Below, in pieces: positions 1-7,300 of a stretch of 8,199 nt of DNA. The DNA is from Chloroflexota bacterium (GTDB lineage: Bacteria > Chloroflexota > Anaerolineae > JAADDB01). The DNA lies in the NCBI GenBank assembly GCA_013154135.1, contig JAADDB010000131.1:1-8199 (forward strand), written 5' to 3'. Numbering within the stretch: the first letter of the stretch is position 1; every line of letters starts with the position of its first letter. The notes below the pieces were generated by a model. It was not told the origin of the DNA, ran no database searches, and worked only from the letters and a program-made list of their open reading frames with translations. Position numbers and translations under genes: made by a program.

Positions 1-755
1 CCAGTAACGCCCATCCCTACTACCGGGCTCGGTCCCCTCGGCTGCGCATTCGCTACCAGATCCCCTGGCCCGGGGCCACACCGCCGCCCACCTTCACCCC
101 GACCCCCACGGCCACTCCCACCCTTCCCGCGGGGCCGACTCCCAAGCCCACCTCAACGCCGACGGTGACACCTACACCGACGGTCACCCCTACCCCCGTG
201 GCCACGTCCACCCCTACAGCCACTCCCACCGCCACGTGGACGCCTTCGCCGACGGCCACGCCCACCGTCACTCCAACGGCCACCCCTTCCCCCACCTCCA
301 CGGTCACCCCTACGCCCACAGAAACGCCGACCCCCACGCCCACGCCTTCGCCCACCTTCACCCCCACCCCCGCGGGCACACCCACGCCCACGCCGACGGC
401 CACGGCTACCCCGGTTCGGCCCAACAACCACATCCGGGGGCGTGTCTGGTACGACCGGAACCGCAACGGCCGGCCCGACCCCGGCGAACCCGGCATCCGT
501 GGGGTCCAAGTCCAGCTGTGGCGGAAGGGGATGATCACCCGCATGGCCACCACCCGGGACGATGGGGGATTTTCCTTCTCCTACCTCTACCCCGGCACAT
601 ATGATGTGGTGGAGATAGATCCCCGGGACTACTGGTCCACCACGCCGAACAGGGTTCAGGTGGTTTTGAGCGGCGGCCAGACGGTCATTGTCAACTTCGG
701 CGACGTGCGTTTGCCCGTGCAGCGCACCGCGATCCCATACATTCTTTGGAGGTAA
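1..755 (+). CDS. Secreted multidomain protein, C-terminal part (DNRLRE end, Thr-Pro stalk, SdrD-B-like domain); 5' end outside window
   Basis: The frame is open from base 3 with no stop before TAA at 753-755, so the start lies upstream and about 250 codons are visible. The first 18 or so residues end in SPRLRIRYQIP, which resembles the last beta-strand of a DNRLRE-type domain and parallels the end of that domain in the next gene (YVDLTYRLYP). A Thr/Pro-rich stalk of about 113 residues follows (78-416). Then comes an SdrD-B-like Ig-fold domain (about 420-710) with the calcium-loop pattern DRNRNGRPDPGE and the typical GGFSFSYLYPGTYDV core. The protein ends QRTAIPYILWR, a short basic/hydrophobic tail of the same style as in gene 3. 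No catalytic motif is visible. The likely role is a surface-exposed or released binding or structural protein; the substrate is unknown. It is probably in one operon with the next gene, whose ribosome binding site overlaps its final codons. Confidence 0.85.
   Translation, partial: SNAHPYYRARSPRLRIRYQIPWPGATPPPTFTPTPTATPTLPAGPTPKPTSTPTVTPTPTVTPTPVATSTPTATPTATWTPSPTATPTVTPTATPSPTSTVTPTPTETPTPTPTPSPTFTPTPAGTPTPTPTATATPVRPNNHIRGRVWYDRNRNGRPDPGEPGIRGVQVQLWRKGMITRMATTRDDGGFSFSYLYPGTYDVVEIDPRDYWSTTPNRVQVVLSGGQTVIVNFGDVRLPVQRTAIPYILWR
78..416 (+). repeat. Low-complexity Thr-Pro coding repeat (stalk of gene 1)
   Basis: About 113 consecutive codons are almost all Thr and Pro, with Ala, Ser and Val interspersed, in a TPTP-like rhythm. 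At DNA level this is a degenerate hexamer of the form ACNCCN, so the tract is prone to length change by slippage. It separates a DNRLRE-like end from an SdrD-B-like domain and would form an extended, possibly glycosylated stalk. The antisense Gly-Val reading frame across it is a by-product of the repeat. Confidence 0.9.
748..752 (+). promoter_or_regulatory. Ribosome binding site of gene 2, inside the end of gene 1
   Basis: GGAGG lies 5 nt before ATG 758 and decides that start over the in-frame TTG at 746, which overlaps the motif itself. The motif covers the last codons of gene 1, whose TAA stop (753-755) falls in the spacer. A ribosome finishing gene 1 would stop on top of the start site of gene 2, which favours coupled translation. 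Confidence 0.85.
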
Positions 756-757
756 AC

Positions 758-3700
758 ATGCGCAAGCGAACTCTCTTGGTTCGGGTTTTGACGCTGTTGG
801 TTCTGCTGAGTCTTCTGTTCGGTCCAGGGCGTGGAGGACCGGTGCAGGCCGGGGATTCCGGTGCGCGTGCGGAGCCATTGCCCCGGGGCTGGTTTGAGGG
901 CAGTGGTTGGGTGCCCGTCTGGTTGGCCCCCGGCGGGGTGGACGGGGATCTGTACGATGTGAGCGTGGTCTCGCCCGATGTGATCGTCGCGGTGGGCGCT
1001 TCCGGTCTGGTCTACCGCAGCGATAACGGGGGAGATTCCTGGCGCCTGCAGCTGGTGAACAGCAAGGTGGACCTCCACGGCGTGCACATGTTCAACGCGT
1101 CCGAAGGCCTGGCCGTCGCGGAGGGAGGCTACATCTTCCGCACGGAGAACCGCGGGCGTCTGTGGCACTCGGTGGAGAGCGGGACGACCGAGACTTTGAA
1201 CGATGTGTGGTTTGTGGACGATCGGGAAGGATGGGCCGTGGGCCAGGGGGGGACCATTCTCCACACCACCGACGGCGGTCGCACCTGGTCCGCCCAGCAC
1301 GCGGGCGTCACCCACGGCTTGAAGGCCGTCTCCTTTGCCGATGCTCGCTACGGTTGGATTGTGGGTGCAGGGGGCATTATCCTCCACACCGAGGATGGAG
1401 GGGCCACGTGGACGCGGCAGGACGGTCACACGGTGGATGAGCTGCGGGGGGTTCTGGCCCTCAGCCCGGAAGAAGCTTGGGTCGTGGGCCGGGGCAGCAC
1501 CATTCGCCACACCACGGATGGGGGAGCCACCTGGGAGGTGTTGGATTTCCCCACCCGCGTGATCCTCTACGACGTGGTCCAGGCCCCGGACGGCTACATC
1601 TGGGTGGCGGCCAACGGCGGTCACATCTACCGCTTTGACGGCACGCGCTTTGACGAGTACACCATCACCGGCTTTGGTCAACGGTTGAATCAGCCTGTTC
1701 ATACCCTGGCTTTCCCCGATGTGAACACGCTCATCGTGGTGGGTGGCTCCAACACGGCCGGCGCGTTGCCCAAGGGCATGTTGCTCGCCCGTTCTTCCAA
1801 TGGGGGGGAGACGTGGGATCTGCCCGCGGGCCAAGGGGTCTTCCAGCTTCAGGACATCAGCATGCCCACGGAGGAGACTTTTTGGACCGTGGGCCAGGCC
1901 GCGGATGGGGGCGCCACGCTTCTCGGTTCCCGGGATGGGGGACAGACGTGGTTTCACCGGGTGGTGGACATCGACATCGCGCCTCGCACCTCCACCCAGT
2001 TCATGGATGTGGATTTCGCGGACGAGAAGCACGGCATCATCGTGGGACGTCGGAGTCAGGTGGTGGACACCCGAGACGGGGGAGAGACGTGGCGTTGGCG
2101 GAGTTTGCGCGATCTCACGGGGGTGTCCGAGACGTGGCTCTACGCGGCCCGTTATTTGCCCGACGGCCATGTCTGGACGTCCGGGGAGTTCGGCCAGATC
2201 TTCCGGTCCAAGAATTACGCGGCCACCTGGCAGAACTTCAACCTCTCCTGGACGGGGTTGAACATCGTCTCTTCCCGGTTGTACATCAACGCGCGTCCTG
2301 GGGGAAAGGTGTGGGCCGTGGGGAACACGGGCATCATGGTCACCTCCCAGGATGATGGCGCGTCCTGGTACCGGGATTCCACCCCCCTGCGCCGGCCCGA
2401 TGGTCGGGCCGCACACTTGCGGGCCACGTACTTCCTGAACGACCAGGAAGGGTGGGCTGTGGGATACCTGGGCACGGTTTGGCACACCACCAACGGCGGG
2501 CGCTACACGTCCGATTGGGAGTTCATCCCCCTCCCCTCGGAGCTGGCCCAGGTGGCATGGCACGATGTCCACTTCTTCGACCCGTATCACGGCATCCTGG
2601 TGGGCGGCGAATGCCCCGAGTACGAGTGCGGTTTCACGACCGATTTCACCCGGGCCGCGGTCGCGATCACCGCGGATGGCGGGTTCACCTGGGAATACGA
2701 GTTCCTCCCGGACATCCGCATCCTCTACGGCTTGGACGCGCGCTCGCCGGAGGAGGTGTACGCGGTGGGCGATCACGGCGCAATCCTCCGCTTCACCGGC
2801 TTCCCCACCCATGTGGATGTGTTCAAGCTGGCCGAACCCCTTACGGTGGACGGGGATCTCCGGGACTGGCCTGTTGGCCCCCGGGCTCACGTGGACGCGG
2901 ACAACGCGGATTATGTGGACGCGGACGATCCGCCACCGGCCCAGGATATTAGCGGGGATGCCCGGTTCTTCTGGGACACGTCCACGCTGTACGTGAGTGT
3001 CAACATCACGGATGACGTGGTCACCGCGGGGGACGCGGTGGTCCTGGGCCTGGACAGCGACCGGAGTAAGTCCCCCACGGAGGGGGATCACACCTTCCGG
3101 GTGTACAGCGACGGTCGGGTGCAGGTGGATGGGGATTCGACGCCTCGCGTGCAGGTGGGAGTACAGACACACGAGCACGGGTACACGGTGGAGTTGGGCA
3201 TCCCCGCGGACGTGCTGGCCGGTCATCTGAAGCCGTGGCAGGTCATGGGCTTCAGTTTAGGGCTGGAGGATGATGATGGCGCGGGGGTGGACGCGGTCAT
3301 TGTCAGCGATAGTCGCGATCCCTCCCGGCCTAACGGGGATTTCGGCACGCTGACTCTGTACGACGACCACCTCGTCATCCGCCGCGGCCTGAACGTGTAC
3401 AGCGCGCTGGCCGACGCGTACATCTACCGCGCGCGGCCCGATGACAACTTCGGCGAGTTCGACGAGGTGCCTCCCTACCGCCGGCTCCGTTTGGGCTGGG
3501 ATCGGGCCAAGCAGTGGGAGACCCGCTCCATCCTGGTGGATTTCGACCTCCAATTCCTTCCCCCGGACGCGCACATTGCCCAGGCCCAGCTTCGCCTGCG
3601 CACCCGATACCGCACTCCTGCGTATCTCCAATTGCGCGTGGCCGCGTATGGGGTGCTGAAGCCCTGGGAGGAGTTGGAAGTCACCTGGCGTCAAGCCCGG

Positions 3701-4117
3701 TCGGGCGTGTTGTGGGATGAGCCGGGCGTGAACGGGGAGAACACGGACCGGGACGCGAGTCCGGTGGATGAGCAGATGGTCAAGGGCTTTCCCGAGTGGA
3801 TCACGTGGGATGTGACGGATGTGGCCCAACGGATGTTGGCCGGGGAAGCGTGGGGTGTCCTCCTCCGACCGGTAGAGGGAAACGCGACGGGTGTGTTCAC
3901 GTTCATCTCTTCCGAGGAGGAACAGGCTCTTTCGGAGATGCCCTATGTGGACCTGACGTACCGGTTGTACCCTGTGGCCGTCCCCACTCCAACACCCACT
4001 CCGTCGCCCACGCCCACGTTGACGCCCACATCGACGCCCACTCCGTCACCCACGCCTACTCCAACCCCCGTGCCGTCCCATCGATATAGGATACCGTTTG
4101 TGACGGTTGACGATTAA
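758..4117 (+). CDS. Secreted protein with two tandem YCF48/BNR propellers, CBM9-like and DNRLRE domains and Thr-Pro tail
   Basis: A protein of 1119 aa; ATG 758 is chosen for its GGAGG site. Residues 1-31 form a signal peptide (basic MRKR, Leu-rich core, cleavage likely after PVQA). Residues about 60-685 carry fourteen blades of the YCF48/BNR type, with recurring WAVG..G.I..T.DGG.TW (Asp-box-like) motifs, best seen in HTTDGGRTW and DTRDGGETW. This fits two seven-bladed propellers. Residues about 685-868 are CBM9-like (VDGDLRDW, then TLYVSVNITDD). Residues about 880-1071 are DNRLRE-like (ADAYIYRARPDDNFGE, RSILVDFDL, WEELEVTW). A Thr-Pro linker (1076-1106) and a short tail follow. The only cysteines are C619 and C624, in blade 13. 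In oxygenic phototrophs YCF48 assists photosystem II assembly, but here the fold is probably an extracellular binding scaffold. No glycosidase or protease active site is recognised, so the ligand is unknown. Confidence 0.93.
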   Translation: MRKRTLLVRVLTLLVLLSLLFGPGRGGPVQAGDSGARAEPLPRGWFEGSGWVPVWLAPGGVDGDLYDVSVVSPDVIVAVGASGLVYRSDNGGDSWRLQLVNSKVDLHGVHMFNASEGLAVAEGGYIFRTENRGRLWHSVESGTTETLNDVWFVDDREGWAVGQGGTILHTTDGGRTWSAQHAGVTHGLKAVSFADARYGWIVGAGGIILHTEDGGATWTRQDGHTVDELRGVLALSPEEAWVVGRGSTIRHTTDGGATWEVLDFPTRVILYDVVQAPDGYIWVAANGGHIYRFDGTRFDEYTITGFGQRLNQPVHTLAFPDVNTLIVVGGSNTAGALPKGMLLARSSNGGETWDLPAGQGVFQLQDISMPTEETFWTVGQAADGGATLLGSRDGGQTWFHRVVDIDIAPRTSTQFMDVDFADEKHGIIVGRRSQVVDTRDGGETWRWRSLRDLTGVSETWLYAARYLPDGHVWTSGEFGQIFRSKNYAATWQNFNLSWTGLNIVSSRLYINARPGGKVWAVGNTGIMVTSQDDGASWYRDSTPLRRPDGRAAHLRATYFLNDQEGWAVGYLGTVWHTTNGGRYTSDWEFIPLPSELAQVAWHDVHFFDPYHGILVGGECPEYECGFTTDFTRAAVAITADGGFTWEYEFLPDIRILYGLDARSPEEVYAVGDHGAILRFTGFPTHVDVFKLAEPLTVDGDLRDWPVGPRAHVDADNADYVDADDPPPAQDISGDARFFWDTSTLYVSVNITDDVVTAGDAVVLGLDSDRSKSPTEGDHTFRVYSDGRVQVDGDSTPRVQVGVQTHEHGYTVELGIPADVLAGHLKPWQVMGFSLGLEDDDGAGVDAVIVSDSRDPSRPNGDFGTLTLYDDHLVIRRGLNVYSALADAYIYRARPDDNFGEFDEVPPYRRLRLGWDRAKQWETRSILVDFDLQFLPPDAHIAQAQLRLRTRYRTPAYLQLRVAAYGVLKPWEELEVTWRQARSGVLWDEPGVNGENTDRDASPVDEQMVKGFPEWITWDVTDVAQRMLAGEAWGVLLRPVEGNATGVFTFISSEEEQALSEMPYVDLTYRLYPVAVPTPTPTPSPTPTLTPTSTPTPSPTPTPTPVPSHRYRIPFVTVDD
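3983..4075 (+). repeat. Thr-Pro coding repeat near the 3' end of gene 2
   Basis: Thirty-one codons are mostly Pro and Thr with some Ser and Val. They link the DNRLRE-like domain to the last 13 residues (SHRYRIPFVTVDD). It is the same kind of hexameric low-complexity DNA as in genes 1 and 3, in its usual place just before the C-terminal tail. Confidence 0.88.
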
Positions 4118-4130
4118 TGAGGTGAGTAAC
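4105..4130 (+). repeat. Degenerate heptamer array over the stop codon of gene 2
   Basis: Units are GGTTGAC (4105-4111) and GATTAAT (4112-4118), then a 5-bp slip and GAGTAAC (4124-4130). They match the heptamers at 7775-7802 and 7938-7958. The TAA stop of gene 2 (4115-4117) is part of the second unit, and the last residues of the protein are encoded by the array. The following bases, GTAACAGGGCTGG (4126-4138), recur with one mismatch at 7808-7820 after the array behind gene 3. Confidence 0.6.
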
Positions 4131-4147
4131 AGGGCTGGAGCTGATTC

Positions 4148-4183
4148 TGGTGGTTGGCGGGCGGGCTTCGCCGCCAACCACCA
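4148..4183 (+). terminator. Perfect 13-bp hairpin after gene 2, possible terminator
   Basis: The arms TGGTGGTTGGCGG (4148-4160) and CCGCCAACCACCA (4171-4183) are exact reverse complements around a 10-nt loop, 30 bp after the stop of gene 2. The stem is strong and GC-rich. Only a broken T-rich stretch (TTCTTTT, from about 4188) follows, so an intrinsic terminator is plausible but not canonical. It could also be an mRNA-stabilising 3' hairpin or a dispersed repetitive palindrome. Confidence 0.5.
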
Positions 4184-4276
4184 AGAGTTCTTTTCAGGGA
4201 CTGGAGGGGAGATGGGCTTTTCTGTACCAGCGATAAGGTGTGATGCGTGAGGCCCATAACGAACTTTGAGGAGAAC

Positions 4277-4298
4277 GGCCGCGGACCTGTCCGCGGCC
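4277..4298 (+). promoter_or_regulatory. Perfect 10-bp palindrome upstream of gene 3
   Basis: GGCCGCGGAC (4277-4286) and GTCCGCGGCC (4289-4298) are exact reverse complements separated by CT. The element lies 60 bp before the start of gene 3, in what should be its leader. It could be an operator for a dimeric regulator, or an RNA hairpin; five T residues occur at 4313-4317, too far off for a classic terminator. The function is not known. The 241-bp gap holds no convincing promoter that I can name. Confidence 0.45.
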
Positions 4299-4342
4299 AA
4301 GGCGTTACAGAGGTTTTTCAGCCGAGCGAAGGTTATCCAAGC

Positions 4343-4349
4343 AAGGAGG
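4343..4349 (+). promoter_or_regulatory. Ribosome binding site of gene 3
   Basis: AAGGAGG lies 9 nt before ATG 4359 and fixes that start. The in-frame TTG at 4266 would add 31 Arg-rich residues ahead of the signal peptide and would read through the palindrome at 4277-4298, so it is not favoured. Confidence 0.85.
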
Positions 4350-4358
4350 CGTAGTAGA

Positions 4359-7300
4359 ATGCGTGTTCGTTGGTGGTTGCTCGTCGGCGTTGTGGGGATC
4401 CTCTTCACCGCCGGCATGTTCCTGGGCCGGATGGCCGACGGCCCTGTCCTCGCGGCCCCCGGCTTTTCGCCCCCGGCCCGGCCGCAGACGGACGGCGGTG
4501 TCTGGCGTGCCGTGGACCTGGGCGTTTCCCGCACTTTGTGGGATGTGGCGTGGGGGTCGCCCAACCGGGGGTTTGTGGTGGGCGATGGGGGTACTCTCCT
4601 CAAAGTGGAGGTGTACTCGGGAATCTACACAGAGACTTTCTCCTCCGGCACCTCCCTTTCCCTGTACGGCGTGACTTCCACCGACCCGGAATGGGCGTGG
4701 GTTGTGGGCGAAGGTGGGTTTGTGGCCCGGTGTTACGACAACGCCAAAGGGTGTACGCCCCAGACTTCCCACACCACGGAAACGCTCTACGATATCGCGC
4801 TCATCCGCTCCGGTTCTGTGGTGGACTGGGGATGGGCTGTGGGCGCGAACGGGGTGATCCGCTACACGCGGGATGGGGGCAGCACCTGGGAGAATCAGGA
4901 CCAACCCGGTTATACCTTCTACGCGATCCACGCGGCCGACGAGCAGCACGCTTGGACAGGTGGGGTGCGCTTGAGCGATGGTAAACCGGCCATCCTGGCC
5001 ACGTCCGATGGCGGACAAACATGGCATGAGGTGTTCGTGGGATCGGATTCGGCCGCGGTGCAAGCCATCCACGGTTACCAGGACACCCTGTGGGCCGTGG
5101 GAGAATCGGGACTGGTCCTGCGCTCCACGGACCGCGGGGCCCACTGGACCCAGGTGACCGCGCCCTCCCTCCCTTCTTCGCGGCTGACAGGTGTGTGGGT
5201 TTCCCCGGGCCCTGCCGTGGGAGCAGAACCCATGGTGTGGGTCACCGGGGAAAACGGGCTCCTCCTGGTGAGTACGGACGGCGGGGAGACGTGGCGTCAG
5301 GAAACTACGTACACGTCCGCGTCCCTCTGGGCGGTGGGGTGCTTCAACCCCTACCATGGCGGCTTGGCCGTGGGGGATGGGGGAGTGGCCCTCCTGCATC
5401 GCATGCCCGCGCGTCATTTCCGCGCCTACCGAGCGGATGTTCCCCCCCAGCTTGACGGGGACGTGAGCGAGTGGCGTTCTATGACCGGGGCCCGCTTGAA
5501 CGGATACACCGCGGATTTCACCGGCGGGGGCGAGGTAACCCGTTCCCTGGCCGATTATGACATCCACCTGTGGGCCGCGTGGGACGATGAGGCGCTGTAC
5601 CTCGCCTTTGACATCCACGACGACGTGGTCCGGGAGGACAACACGCCCGCGAAACCCTGGTACGATGACGAGCTGGAAATCACCTTTGACGGGGATCCCA
5701 TCGGTCTGCCCGATGAGGGGGTAGATGACTGGTTCGACGGCACCGACCACCAGTACACGGTCAACCCCAGTCTCTACCTCACGGATGTGGGACAGACCAG
5801 CCATATCCCTCCCGGCGCCATCCAGGTGTACAGCCGTACCCTTCCCACGGGCTGGAGCGTGGAAATGCGCATTTCGCGGGAGGAGTTGGGCGGCGGGACC
5901 TTTTTCGCAGGCAAGGAGTGGGGATTCACCTGGGCTTATCACGACGACGATGTGGGGCCCCCGGGCTCCTCCTGGGATACGTACTACATCTGGGAAGGGT
6001 ACAAGACGTACCCGGACAGCGCGGATGTCCTGGCCGAGTACGGGCGGCTCATTCTCAGCAGCGAGCAGGCCCCCTGGGTCCCCCAGACAACCCCCACTCC
6101 CACCTGGACTCCAACGGCCACGTCGACCCCCACGCCTACTCCCCTCCCGGCGGAAGGCATTATCGAAGGTCAAGTGTTCCAGGATGTGAATCGCAACGGC
6201 CAGCCTGATGAGGGAGAAGCGGGGTTGGCCGGGGCTGTGGTGCGGGCGTTGCGCAACGGCAGTGTGCTGGAGGGAAGTGTGACCACGGGGGAGGATGGCC
6301 GATTTCGCTTCGAACACTTGCCGGCCGGTTCCTACGCTATCACCGAATCCCCGCCGGCGGGTTATACCAGCACCACCGGTCGGGTGCGGTGGGTGATCCT
6401 GGAGCCCGGGGACCAGCTCTCCCTCCTCTTCGGCGAGGCCCCGGCGGTGACGCCTACGCCCACGCCCACGTCTACCCCTTCCCCCACATGGACCCCGACG
6501 CCTGAGCCCCGGCGCTTGTGGCTGCCCGTGGCTGCACGTTCCTTCGCCCCTGGACGGCCTCGCGGGCGGGGGGTACGCCCGCGAATGGGCGATCAGGCGT
6601 GTACTCCCGACCGGTTCGAGCCGAATGAGAATGTCTCTCAGGCGAAGGACGTGTCCCCAGGGGTGTACGAGGATCTGCGCGTGTGTCCCGGCGATGAGGA
6701 TTGGTTCCACGTCTCCCTGGGCCGGAGCGACCACTTGTCTGTGACCATCGCTTTTCCCACGCCCCAGGGGGATTTGGATTTGTACTTGATGGACGCGTCC
6801 GGCCGCCATGCCCTGGCCTCCAGCATTCACTCGGGCCTTGCGGGGGAAGAGCACGTGGAGTACACCGCGACTGTTCCCACGGACGCGTACATCTGGGTTC
6901 ACGGATACCGGGGCGCGTCCAACGAGTATCGGTTGCTCGTGGAACAGGAGGCCACCGACGACCGGTTTGAGCCCAATGATACGCCTCAGGAGGCGACTGT
7001 CATTCAGCCCGGAACGTATCGGGACTTGATCATCGCGCCGGGGAACCCGGACTTCTTCACTTTCACGGTGCCGCCTCACACCCTCATCCAGGCAGTCATT
7101 CTCTTCTCCCACGCGCAGGGGGATTTGGATCTCTGGTTGACGAACGCGGCCGGGCACACGGTGCAATCCAGCACCAGTAGCACGGACAACGAACGGGTGG
7201 TGTACGCGTCGGTGAGCGGGGGGCGTTACTACTTGTACGTGCGGGGATACAGGAACGCGGGGAACAGGTACACCCTGATCCTCCGGGTGGAGCAGCAAGG

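Noticed and set aside
78..416. CRISPR-like or satellite array
   Set aside because: The periodicity is a 6-bp codon pair repeat in frame with gene 1, with no constant repeat and unique spacers.
53..553. Minus-strand Gly-Val repeat protein
   Set aside because: It is the antisense reading of the Thr-Pro hexamer repeat in gene 1.
746..757. TTG 746 as start of gene 2
   Set aside because: It lies within the GGAGG region itself; ATG 758 has the right spacing and begins a typical signal peptide.
656..3226. Very long minus-strand open frame (856 codons) opposite gene 2
   Set aside because: It is His/Arg/Gly/Val-rich without any domain pattern and is explained by the strong third-position G/C bias of gene 2, which removes stops on the opposite strand. 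The plus frame has clear domains and a ribosome binding site.
4212..4250. 12-codon frame with a GGAGGGG site as a leader peptide
   Set aside because: The spacing to ATG is only 2 nt, and there is no codon run typical of attenuation leaders. It is mentioned only in the finding on the gap.
4184..4260. Promoter for gene 3
   Set aside because: TTTTCA and GATAAG-like words exist, but none has convincing spacing and composition, so no promoter is called.
4266..4358. Longer N-terminus for gene 3 from TTG 4266
   Set aside because: It would place an Arg-rich stretch before a good signal peptide and read through a palindrome. AAGGAGG at 4343-4349 supports ATG 4359.
6510..6545. Sortase LPXTG-type signal in gene 3 (LPVAAR) or at the C-termini
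   Set aside because: There is no LPXTG, no following hydrophobic segment and no matching position at the C-terminus.
4305..7298. Minus-strand open frame of 997 codons opposite gene 3
   Set aside because: Same reason: shadow of a GC-rich coding strand, with a composition unlike a real protein and no start signal.
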